DNA from: a bacterium
GTDB taxonomy: Bacteria; JAHJDO01
Length of the DNA: 7,249 bases
Assembly (NCBI GenBank): GCA_023129655.1
Contig: JAGMBN010000061.1
Coordinates: 1 to 7,249, forward strand
Reading direction: 5' to 3'
Position numbers and translations under genes: made by a program
The notes under the pieces: generated by a model
Told to the model about the DNA's origin: nothing
The model's input: the letters and a program-made list of their open reading frames with translations, nothing else
Databases searched by the model: none
Shown: in pieces, positions 1 to 5,771 of the stretch
How positions within the stretch are numbered: the first letter of the stretch is position 1
How the letters are laid out: each line of letters opens with the position of its first letter

Positions 1-281
1 AACTCCAGCAAGAGGGCGCAAAGATCAAAGCTTATGATCCTGTAGCTGGTCATAGGGCAAAGGAAATCCTAAAAAAAGTGCAATACTGCGATGACCCTTA
101 TTGCGTGGCAGAAGGCAGCGATGCTCTTGTTATTATTACAGACTGGCCTGAGTTTAAGAAACTAGATCTTAAGAAGATAAAAAACTTGCTTAATCAGCCT
201 GTGATTATTGATGGTCGTAACATGTATGACCCGGAACAAATCAAAAAGCTTGGCTTTGTTTATAAGAGTATTGGAAGATAG
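1..281 (+). CDS. UDP-glucose 6-dehydrogenase, C-terminal fragment (partial)
   Basis: This is the 3' end of a gene that begins before the window; the reading frame enters at base 3 and ends at a TAG at 279-281. About 92 residues are visible. They match the C-terminal UDP-binding domain of the UDP-glucose/GDP-mannose dehydrogenase family: a strand with KIKAYDPVA, then EGSDALVIITDWPEFK, then VIIDGRNMYDPEQIKKLGF, the usual last Rossmann-like motif before the C-terminus. The full enzyme would oxidise UDP-glucose to UDP-glucuronate with two NAD+, feeding polysaccharide synthesis. The catalytic Cys and NAD-binding domain lie outside the window, so activity cannot be judged, and a related nucleotide-sugar dehydrogenase of the same family (for example UDP-N-acetylmannosamine dehydrogenase) is possible, although the WPEF and GRNMYDP motifs favour UDP-glucose dehydrogenase. 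The GTG at 78 is internal and not the real start. A tRNA-Ser gene follows 20 bases downstream on the same strand. Confidence 0.9.
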   Translation, partial: LQQEGAKIKAYDPVAGHRAKEILKKVQYCDDPYCVAEGSDALVIITDWPEFKKLDLKKIKNLLNQPVIIDGRNMYDPEQIKKLGFVYKSIGR

Positions 282-301
282 CGAGCGAGCCTAACTTGAT
301 A

Positions 302-392
302 GGAGAGGTGGCTGAGTCCGGTTGAAAGCGGCAGACTCGAAATCTGTTGTCCTGATTTTTCGGGACCGTGGGTTCGAATCCCTCCCTCTCCA
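302..392 (+). tRNA. tRNA-Ser (anticodon CGA), class II with long variable arm
   Basis: The acceptor stem GGAGAGG (302-308) pairs with CCTCTCC (385-391). T309 is U8. The D-arm runs 311-329 with stem GCT/AGC. The anticodon arm is 331-347, with stem GCAGA/TCTGT (one G-T pair) and loop CTCGAAA, giving anticodon CGA at 338-340, which reads UCG. The long variable arm pairs 349-354 with 361-366, as expected for serine. The T-loop is TTCGAAT at 373-379. Two oddities: the T-stem GTGGG/CCCTC contains a T-T mismatch (369/383), where an A at 383 would restore pairing, and the discriminator base at 392 is A rather than the G usual in bacterial tRNA-Ser. CCA is not encoded. The overall fold is otherwise complete. 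Confidence 0.93.
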
Positions 393-408
393 CCTTACAC
401 CAGATATA

Positions 409-1272
409 TCATTCTTTGCTTTGTTCCCATCTGGTTATAATCTGCACAGCCCTCTTATTTTCTGGAAATAAGCTGAGAACTTGTTTGTAGCAGTCTATTG
501 CCTTTTGTGTATGTCCTTGAAATTTATGTGAGAAAGCAAGGAATCTGAGTATGCCTGCTTTATCATATTCATCCATTTTAGCCTGCGATTTGAGAGCTTT
601 CTCAAAATAGTATTGAGCCTTTTTATAATTCTTTAATCTTGAAAAATAGACTATTCCCATTTGCGTAGATATTTGGTAGCCATCCGGATTGTTTTCTATT
701 CCCTCTTTCATAAATTTAATCGCTTCGTCAATTTTCCCAAGTCTGTACGCAAGCCAGTATCCTCCGACAGCATACGCTCTCACATGATGGGGATTGAACA
801 TAGTTGTAAGCTTAAACCATGGCATGAGTTCATCCTCTCTTTTGCTGTGCAGATGCTCTGTAATATTCGGCTTGAGATTGTATTCAAGTTTAGCAAACAA
901 CATGTCCAGTCTGTTATATTTTAATTCGTGTCTATGATCTGTTTCTTTGTGTTTATGATTATGTTCATGTTTGTGCTGCGCATGTCCTCCTATGCCTGCC
1001 TCTTCTAAAATATGACAATGTGAATGCTCAGTTACTCCCTTATGAAGGTATTCATCTGTTTTCAGCCATAACAGATCCGCAGAACCGGAAAAGACACCGC
1101 CTAAAACTTTACTTATAATTTCTCCGCCCGGAATGGCAGAGACACTGCTAACCGCAGAATAATGATAGAATTGGAGGGGGATTTCAAGTAACAAGGCACA
1201 AAGGCACAAAGTAGCAAAGGCACAAAGCAAAAACTCTGTGCCTCTGTGCCTTTGTGCCTCTTTTCCCTTCAC
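409..1272 (-). CDS. Membrane-anchored, His-rich TPR protein linked to an ABC-2 transporter
   Basis: No named gene is recognised. I place the start at a GTG (1272-1270) that overlaps the permease stop as GTGA, giving 287 residues; the frame is open back to an ATG at 1380, but that would overlap the permease by about 110 bases. Residues 14-29 (FLLCAFATLCLCALLL) form one hydrophobic segment, probably a signal anchor with the rest outside the cytoplasm. Residues about 77-115 hold some 12 histidines, many in HxH pattern, which suggests metal binding. From about 165 to 276 there are TPR-like helical pairs, with patterns such as AYRLGKIDEAIKFMKEGIE, NYKKAQYYFEKAL and HTQKAIDCYKQVLSLFPEN. The first part of the coding sequence, including most of the hydrophobic segment, is made by a palindromic repeat (1193-1260). 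There is no clear Shine-Dalgarno, so translation is probably coupled to the permease. A role as an accessory protein of the transporter is inferred from position only. Confidence 0.75.
   Translation of the reverse strand: MKGKEAQRHRGTEFLLCAFATLCLCALLLEIPLQFYHYSAVSSVSAIPGGEIISKVLGGVFSGSADLLWLKTDEYLHKGVTEHSHCHILEEAGIGGHAQHKHEHNHKHKETDHRHELKYNRLDMLFAKLEYNLKPNITEHLHSKREDELMPWFKLTTMFNPHHVRAYAVGGYWLAYRLGKIDEAIKFMKEGIENNPDGYQISTQMGIVYFSRLKNYKKAQYYFEKALKSQAKMDEYDKAGILRFLAFSHKFQGHTQKAIDCYKQVLSLFPENKRAVQIITRWEQSKE
1193..1260. repeat. Palindromic repeat built of GGCACAAA-type units, inside a coding region
   Basis: The left arm carries tandem copies of an AGGCACAA-like unit and the right arm carries their reverse complement (TGTGCCTCTGTGCCTTTGTG). 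Bases 1194-1208 pair perfectly with 1245-1259 (15 bp), followed by one mismatch and two more pairs; a further AAAGGCACAAAG copy at 1216-1227 allows alternative pairing registers. Repeats giving the translation AQRHRGTE are, from memory, common and dispersed in metagenome-assembled genomes. Here the element lies in frame at the 5' end of the TPR gene and encodes its residues from about 5 to 27. Confidence 0.85.
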
Positions 1273-2036
1273 AGTTGTTTTCTCTGAAACTTCAATGTGC
1301 CTATTAGTAGAAAAATAGATATATAAACAACAGCGTATATCATCACTGTTATTATAACCCATGCCGGTACTGGTTGCCATTGGTGAACTATCTTTTTTGA
1401 GAGATCAAAATAATCAAGATGAGGCAGGATATAATTAATAGACCTGAGAATCCAGGCAAGGAATGCTCCGCAATTGTCAAGCGCGTCTGAGATAGCTTTG
1501 CCAATCCAATATCCCAGAATAAAATAGAGGATAGAAACTGTAGCATTTGCGGCATTTGTCATAAAAGTTGACAGACATATAACAATAGAGGATATGAGCA
1601 TTATTTGAAGAATATGCAGGAATATCCCCTGTATTAAAATACACGATATACCACTTCCTTTAGAAAACAGGAGAACAATAAATATTCCCTCAAAAACCAA
1701 AAAACAGAATATGGAAATAAGCGATGTTCCAAGCCATTTTCCTATAATAAATTCAGATCTCTTTAGAGGTTTTGCCATTAATGGATAAATTGTGCGGCTG
1801 TTCAGTTCGGTTGGCACCTGTCTTGCTCCAACTACAACAGCAATGATTACAGTTATATAAGTAATAATAAGAAATGATAATTCCGTAAAATACTTTATCA
1901 ATCCTGTTAGAGAGAAAAAACTTGCCATTGCAACTACGGACATCATTGCAACAGATAGAATAAATAAAACATATATTTCTTTCTTTCTGATAGATTCCTC
2001 AATTACATTTTTTGCAATAATCCAGGCAGCTCTCAT
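1269..2036 (-). CDS. ABC-2 type transporter permease
   Basis: A 255-residue, strongly hydrophobic protein with about six membrane segments, roughly at residues 23-43, 52-72, 104-126, 132-156, 162-184 and 225-248, matching the ABC-2/NosY-like permease fold. The cytoplasmic stretch after the second segment (ARQVPTELNSRTIYPLMAKP, then RSEFIIGKWLG) is typical: the E.NSRTI...L.KP.. pattern is the hallmark of this family and is thought to be the coupling helix that meets the ATPase. The start ATG (2036-2034) overlaps the ATPase stop as ATGA, and the stop TGA overlaps the GTG start of the TPR gene, so the three proteins are probably made together. The substrate is unknown; this family exports drugs, lipids, polymers or peptides, and it also includes the Cu/Nos-associated NosY. 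The His-rich partner makes a metal-related role conceivable, but that is only inference. Confidence 0.9.
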   Translation of the reverse strand: MRAAWIIAKNVIEESIRKKEIYVLFILSVAMMSVVAMASFFSLTGLIKYFTELSFLIITYITVIIAVVVGARQVPTELNSRTIYPLMAKPLKRSEFIIGKWLGTSLISIFCFLVFEGIFIVLLFSKGSGISCILIQGIFLHILQIMLISSIVICLSTFMTNAANATVSILYFILGYWIGKAISDALDNCGAFLAWILRSINYILPHLDYFDLSKKIVHQWQPVPAWVIITVMIYAVVYISIFLLIGTLKFQRKQL

Positions 2037-2779
2037 GTTCTTTTATCCTTTATCATCCGGATGAAAATATCTTCCAGCACAGTTTGCTTTGTATGGATTT
2101 TCCCAACAATTTGATCCAGCTTCTCAGTCTTTAGAATTTGTCCTCTGTCAATTATTCCCACTCTGTCACAAATCAGTTCTACTTCTGAAAGCTGATGTGA
2201 ACTAAAAAATATGGTTTTACCCTTGTTCTTAAGTCCGAGAATAATATCGCGCATTTCTCTTTTGCCAATTGGATCAAGCCCTGAATTAGGCTCATCCAAT
2301 ATCAGAACTTCAGGATCATTTATAATAGCCTGCGCAAGTCCAAGACGCTGGCTCATTCCTTTTGACAGGTTTCGGACAGGAGTATTTTTTTTCTCTGTTA
2401 ATCCAACAGTTGCCAGAACAGAATCTATTCTGTTGTTTAAGATGGCTTTGTCTATACGAAATAATTTTCCATACATTGTGAGAATCTTGAAAGGCGTAAG
2501 AAATGGATAATAATAAGCTATCTCTGGTAAATATCCAATTCTAAACCTGTTCTTTAGCGAGGAAGATTTTTCCCCGAATATAACTGCATTGCCATTAGTA
2601 GGATACATGAAACCTAATAAGATATTGATAGTTGTTGTTTTCCCTGCTCCATTAGGACCTATGAATCCAAATATTTCCCCTTTGTAAGCAGATAGAGTTA
2701 TGCCTTTTAAGGCAATAGTTTTTTCTCTGCCTGCTCTATATTCCGCATGAAGATTTCTAATTTCTATTACTGGTTCCAC
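2033..2779 (-). CDS. ABC transporter ATP-binding protein (ABC-2 exporter class)
   Basis: A 248-residue ABC ATPase with every core motif: Walker A GPNGAGKT (residues 41-48), a Q-loop region in which GYLPE replaces the usual Gln (84-86), as is common in this subfamily, signature LSKGM (138-142), Walker B VLILDEP with D162/E163, D-loop SGLD (166-169) and the switch His in SSHQ (H195). The C-terminal LEDIFIRMI motif is typical of the CcmA/NatA/DrrA-like class that pairs with ABC-2 permeases. It would power the permease encoded immediately downstream. The start is GTG (2779-2777), preceded at seven bases by AGGGG, and a well-formed promoter lies at 2811-2839. It is the first gene of a three-gene minus-strand operon. 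Confidence 0.95.
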   Translation of the reverse strand: MEPVIEIRNLHAEYRAGREKTIALKGITLSAYKGEIFGFIGPNGAGKTTTINILLGFMYPTNGNAVIFGEKSSSLKNRFRIGYLPEIAYYYPFLTPFKILTMYGKLFRIDKAILNNRIDSVLATVGLTEKKNTPVRNLSKGMSQRLGLAQAIINDPEVLILDEPNSGLDPIGKREMRDIILGLKNKGKTIFFSSHQLSEVELICDRVGIIDRGQILKTEKLDQIVGKIHTKQTVLEDIFIRMIKDKRT

Positions 2780-2810
2780 AACTCATCCCCTACCCATTCT
2801 CTCAACCATA

Positions 2811-2839
2811 AATATACTAACACTCCATACTATTGTCAA
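2811..2839 (-). promoter_or_regulatory. Sigma70-type promoter for the ABC transporter operon
   Basis: On the minus strand TTGACA (2839-2834) is followed, after exactly 17 bp, by TATATT (2816-2811), one base from the TATAAT consensus. Transcription would begin near 2804, leaving a leader of about 25 bases that contains an AGGGG Shine-Dalgarno before the GTG at 2779. Its -35 box is only 13 bp from the -35 box of the divergent promoter. Confidence 0.75.
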
Positions 2840-2852
2840 TACCCTCCCCTAC

Positions 2853-2881
2853 TTGACACCTTATAGGGCGTTCTGTATAAT
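2853..2881 (+). promoter_or_regulatory. Perfect-consensus sigma70-type promoter of the rpmH-rnpA-yidD-yidC operon
   Basis: TTGACA (2853-2858) and TATAAT (2876-2881) are separated by 17 bp, matching the sigma70 consensus at all twelve positions with ideal spacing. Transcription would start near 2888, giving a leader of about 35 bases before rpmH. No strong Shine-Dalgarno is visible in that leader. High, largely unregulated transcription is expected, as suits a ribosomal-protein operon. Confidence 0.88.
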
Positions 2882-2924
2882 CAGAATTCGTTATTTAAAA
2901 ATAAGCATGAAAGTATAAATTATT

Positions 2925-3062
2925 ATGCCTAAAAGAACATATCAGCCGTCCAATGTAAGTAGAGATAGAGCGCTGGGTTTTCGTAAGAGAAGTTCTACTA
3001 AAAATGGAAGATTGGTTCTCAAAAGAAGAAGACGTAAAGGTAGAGCAAGATTGACCGTATAA
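2925..3062 (+). CDS. rpmH: Large ribosomal subunit protein bL34
   Basis: A 45-residue, very basic protein (ATG 2925, TAA 3060-3062). It begins with the near-invariant KRTYQPSN (residues 3-10), continues with GFRKR (18-22) and STKNGR (24-29), and ends in the Arg/Lys-rich KGRARLTV tail: the bL34 pattern, at normal length. The protein packs against 23S rRNA in the large subunit. Residues 11-16 (VSRDRA) differ from the usual basic KRKRTH-like stretch, a mild divergence. It is the first gene after the consensus promoter and is followed 20 bases later by rnpA, the order found in most bacteria. No convincing Shine-Dalgarno precedes it. It is too short for many gene finders. Confidence 0.97.
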   Translation: MPKRTYQPSNVSRDRALGFRKRSSTKNGRLVLKRRRRKGRARLTV

Positions 3063-3082
3063 AGTTAGGATACTTCCTGCCC

Positions 3083-3448
3083 GTGAAAAATTTTTCTTTT
3101 TCAAGAGACGAGAGGCTTAAGAAATATAATCAAATCAAACTCGTATTTAAAAATGGCAGAAAATATTGTGGAGTGTCCGTAAATCTTCATGTAAGAGCAA
3201 ATGACGCACCAGAAACCAAATTGGGGATTGTTGTGCGAATGTCAAAAGCCTTCAAAGGCAGGGCTGTCCAAAGGAACATGATTAAGAGATTAGTAAGGGA
3301 ATTCTATCGGTTGAATAAACACAGAATAGTTAAGGGAATTGATCTTGTTTTTGAGGTATTTCTCTCTTCTTCCAATATGTATAAATATAATGATGTTGAA
3401 ACAAATGCTTTTAATCTGTGTAAAAAAGCGAGAATATGGCAGGCTTAA
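3083..3448 (+). CDS. rnpA: Ribonuclease P protein component
   Basis: A 121-residue basic protein. The family signature is clear at about residues 63-78: RNMIKRLVREFYRLNK, corresponding to the RNR box (RNxxKRxxRE) that binds the P RNA and metal ions. The N-terminus FSFSRDERLKKYNQIKLVFKNGRK matches the usual FxFxRxxRLxxxxxFxxVxxxG opening, and LGIVVRMSKAFKGRAVQRN carries the strand before the RNR helix. The protein assists the catalytic RNA in 5' maturation of pre-tRNAs. I accept the GTG at 3083, with AGGA at 3067-3070 somewhat far upstream; the frame is open a little further back with no better start. yidD follows after six bases. Confidence 0.95.
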   Translation: MKNFSFSRDERLKKYNQIKLVFKNGRKYCGVSVNLHVRANDAPETKLGIVVRMSKAFKGRAVQRNMIKRLVREFYRLNKHRIVKGIDLVFEVFLSSSNMYKYNDVETNAFNLCKKARIWQA

Positions 3449-3454
3449 TGAACA

Positions 3455-3673
3455 ATGAACATATTAAATAAACAAGCTGTTTTTATTATACAATTTTATC
3501 AGAACTATATTTCGCCTATGAAGCGGTCTACATGCAGATTTTTCCCAACATGTTCAGAATATACAAAACTTGCCGTATTAAAATATGGATTTTTTAAAGG
3601 ATGTGTGTTAGGTTTTCTGCGTTTGATTAAATGTCATCCTTTTCATTCAGGTGGGTATGACCCACTAAACTAG
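3455..3673 (+). CDS. yidD: Membrane protein insertion efficiency factor YidD
   Basis: A 72-residue protein with the full YidD signature: YQNYISP (residues 16-22), CRFFPTCSEY (27-36) with its paired Cys residues, GFFKG (45-49), LRLIKCHPFHSGGYDPL near the C-terminus. Length is normal for the family. YidD is a small inner-membrane-associated protein that improves insertion of proteins handled by YidC. It lies between rnpA (six bases upstream) and yidC (eight bases downstream), its usual place. Its TAG stop overlaps the AGGAG Shine-Dalgarno of yidC (3672-3676), which suggests coupled expression. Its own Shine-Dalgarno is weak. Confidence 0.95.
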   Translation: MNILNKQAVFIIQFYQNYISPMKRSTCRFFPTCSEYTKLAVLKYGFFKGCVLGFLRLIKCHPFHSGGYDPLN

Positions 3674-3681
3674 GAGTATTT

Positions 3682-5529
3682 ATGGATAGAAGAACATTAT
3701 TAGCGATTGTATTGTCTCTTTCAGTATTTCTGATATTTAACCATTATTATAGCCCCAAATCGCCAAAGAAACCTATTGAAGAGAATATCTCTTCTCAATC
3801 TGTTCCGGTTAGAACTGGTCCAGTTGGGATTGGAAAGAAAAAGCAGAAAGAATATGTATATAGAGAAGAAGAAAAGAAGCCTTTATACAAGGAAAAGAAA
3901 ATCGTTGTTGAAACAGATTTAGCAAGGATTGTTTTGGGAAGCGTTTCAGGAACAATCAAAAGTTATAAGGTAAAGAAATATAAAGAATCCGAAATAAAGT
4001 CAAATACAATTGCGCTGAATAATCAAAGAATAGAGCAGCTCTCCAGTCAGCTTGCCAATGCTGTTTCAGAAGAGCAGAGACACTTGCTTTTGTATCAAAA
4101 AGAAAAGACGGAGTATATTAACGCCGGATTAATATCAAGAGAAGAACTGAAAACATCGCAGGATATTGAGCTTGTGTCATTTGATAATTATTATACTCAA
4201 ACCTATCCACTTGAGACATATTTTCAGACAAAGGGAGAAATGTCTGTTATTAATAATTTTAAATGTGATAGCAGTGGGCTTTTACTCTCTAAAGGAAAGC
4301 CGGAGGGATATGTTAGATTTGTTTCTCATATGAAAGACGGCTCAACTATAATTAAAAAAATCCTATTTAAGAATGATAGTTACCTTATTGGTGTGAATCT
4401 GGAATTGATAAATAAGACGGATAAGAATATTGAACAAACCAGTTTTTTAATTAGCACAGGCGCAGGTCTCAGGTTAATGGAGGAACAAAGCGCAGGTGGA
4501 GGTGGCTGGCGAGGAGGCAAGCGCATAGGATTTCAATGTGTATCTTATATAAATGACAAGATTCTAAAAAAGCCGTTTGACAAAGGAGAAAAAAATATAG
4601 ACGCAAAGCGTTCATATGTCGGCAAAATATGGTGGACTGCATTATCTACAAAGTACTTCCTGAATGCCTTGATCCCGGTAGAACCTGCGTCAAAAGTTAT
4701 TATTAAGAAAAATAAATTAAATATATTGCAGAACTATGTGGAAACTGTTATCCCAATTGTTAGACCCAATCAGAGTTTCACTTTCAATGTTGACTGCTAT
4801 TTAGGGCCAAAAGAGGTGGACAGACTGGCAAAGCAAAAAGTTAATCTGGAAGCGCTTGCTGACTTTGGTTTTTTTGGAAATCTTTTCAGAATCGTTCATA
4901 TTCTAAAGTTCTTATACAAAATTACCGGAAACTATGGAGTGGCAATTATTTTATTAACAATCCTGATGAGTATAGTTCTGTTTCCGCTTACAATGAAAAG
5001 CCATAAGTCAATGAGAGACATGCAGGAACTTCAACCGCAGATCACAGCGTTGAAGAATAAGCACAAGGATAATGCCCAAAAAGTAAATAAAGAGACCATG
5101 GCGCTATACAAAAAAAACAAGGTCAACCCGCTTGGCGGATGTTTCCCAATGATGCTGCAAATGCCTCTTTTCTTCGCGCTTTTTACAACTTTAAGAAACG
5201 CCATAGAGCTAAAAGGAACCTGTTTTATCCCCGGATGGATTCCTGACCTGTCTTTGCCTGACACAGTATTCTACTTAGGAGCATTAATGAATAAACCGGG
5301 ATCATATCCCCTAAACATTCTTCCGATTTTAATGAGTATAACAACAATCCTCCAGCAAAAATTCACCACCCAGTCTGCGGATCCCAAACAGGCAAAGATG
5401 ATGTTGCTAATGCCTGTATTCATGCTGTTCATTTTCTACAATTTCCCTTCAGGATTAGTCCTATACTGGCTAACTAACAATATCCTAAGCATCGCGCAGC
5501 AAGCCTGGATTCGCAAGAAGCATAAGTAA
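3682..5529 (+). CDS. yidC: Membrane protein insertase YidC (Gram-negative type with periplasmic domain)
   Basis: A 615-residue YidC/Oxa1 insertase. Residues 5-22 are the first membrane segment, about 75-385 the periplasmic P1 domain (ETDLARIVLGSVSGTIKSY at its start; IWWTALSTKYFLNALIP near its end), and about 395-610 the conserved 60KD_IMP core with five further segments. The core shows GNYGVAIILLT, the cytoplasmic hairpin with LQPQITALKNKHKDN, NPLGGCFPMMLQMPLFFALF and NFPSGLVLYWLTNN. It inserts proteins into the inner membrane alone or with SecYEG. Two oddities: aligned to E. coli by the flanking GN.G and PLT motifs, the groove Arg (R366 there) is Ser430 here (codon AGT at 4969); and P1 has an extra Gln/Glu-rich, probably helical stretch around residues 110-160. 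A Gly-rich loop lies at 271-279. AGGAG at 3672-3676 sets the ATG at 3682. The protein ends in a short basic tail. Confidence 0.97.
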   Translation: MDRRTLLAIVLSLSVFLIFNHYYSPKSPKKPIEENISSQSVPVRTGPVGIGKKKQKEYVYREEEKKPLYKEKKIVVETDLARIVLGSVSGTIKSYKVKKYKESEIKSNTIALNNQRIEQLSSQLANAVSEEQRHLLLYQKEKTEYINAGLISREELKTSQDIELVSFDNYYTQTYPLETYFQTKGEMSVINNFKCDSSGLLLSKGKPEGYVRFVSHMKDGSTIIKKILFKNDSYLIGVNLELINKTDKNIEQTSFLISTGAGLRLMEEQSAGGGGWRGGKRIGFQCVSYINDKILKKPFDKGEKNIDAKRSYVGKIWWTALSTKYFLNALIPVEPASKVIIKKNKLNILQNYVETVIPIVRPNQSFTFNVDCYLGPKEVDRLAKQKVNLEALADFGFFGNLFRIVHILKFLYKITGNYGVAIILLTILMSIVLFPLTMKSHKSMRDMQELQPQITALKNKHKDNAQKVNKETMALYKKNKVNPLGGCFPMMLQMPLFFALFTTLRNAIELKGTCFIPGWIPDLSLPDTVFYLGALMNKPGSYPLNILPILMSITTILQQKFTTQSADPKQAKMMLLMPVFMLFIFYNFPSGLVLYWLTNNILSIAQQAWIRKKHK

Positions 5530-5545
5530 GAGGCGGTGAGCAGTG

Positions 5546-5707
5546 ATGAGTAATAATCAATATGTACGTGAAATAATTTGGGAAAGTCTTCCTGATATTG
5601 TAATTCCTAATGAAATCACACGCAAGACATTCAAGAGCGCCGATTCCGGACGAGATATAATCATGTGCAAGAATGCAGACGATATGTTTAAAAATCTGGG
5701 AATCTGA
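5546..5707 (+). CDS. Small RelB/DinJ-like antitoxin, probably orphan or N-terminally truncated
   Basis: A 53-residue ORF starting 16 bases after yidC (ATG 5546, with an in-frame GTG just before it; GAGG at 5530-5533 may serve as Shine-Dalgarno). The C-terminal half, with IPNEITRKTF, SADSGRDI and KNADDMFKNLGI, follows the IPN.ET..A...A..G..L.....ADDLF..LG pattern of RelB/DinJ-type antitoxin tails that bind the toxin. The N-terminal half is only about 20 residues, so the ribbon-helix-helix DNA-binding domain expected of full-length relatives (roughly 80-100 residues) is missing. The toxin gene should overlap or follow its stop, but no intact one does; the sequence soon runs into a repeat. Family assignment rests on motif resemblance only. 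It could be a standalone small protein or a decayed module. Confidence 0.55.
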   Translation: MSNNQYVREIIWESLPDIVIPNEITRKTFKSADSGRDIIMCKNADDMFKNLGI

Positions 5708-5771
5708 TGAATGGGAACTCACTCCGACCTCTTTTAAAAGTGAATGTTTGCACAATCAAAACAATTTCTTT
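5707..5771 (+). pseudogene. Possible debris of a RelE-like toxin gene
   Basis: The antitoxin stop overlaps an ATG (TGATGA at 5705-5710), as expected for a coupled toxin. That ATG opens a 50-codon frame to 5859 that shows no recognisable family. In the neighbouring frame a stretch reading EWELTPTSFK (from 5709) resembles the opening of RelE/YafQ-type toxins but has no start codon; one deleted base after the ATG would join the two. The coding trace then ends where the cloverleaf repeat begins. This is weak, eye-only evidence. Confidence 0.2.

Noticed and set aside
661..924. Plus-strand frame of 87 codons opposite the TPR gene
   Set aside because: It is an antisense shadow of the TPR coding region with no family features or ribosome binding site.
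1193..1260. Tandem GGCACAAA units considered as a CRISPR array
   Set aside because: Units are about 9 bases, directly adjacent and mirrored as an inverted repeat; there are no unique spacers of CRISPR length.
1273..1380. An ATG at 1380 that would extend the TPR protein to 323 residues
   Set aside because: It overlaps the permease coding sequence by about 110 bases and its translation there is low-complexity and unlike a signal; the GTGA overlap at 1272 is the better start.
2889..2906. TTATTTAAAAATAA inverted repeat in the rpmH leader considered as an operator
   Set aside because: It is a six-base A/T-only stem in an AT-rich leader, easily expected by chance.
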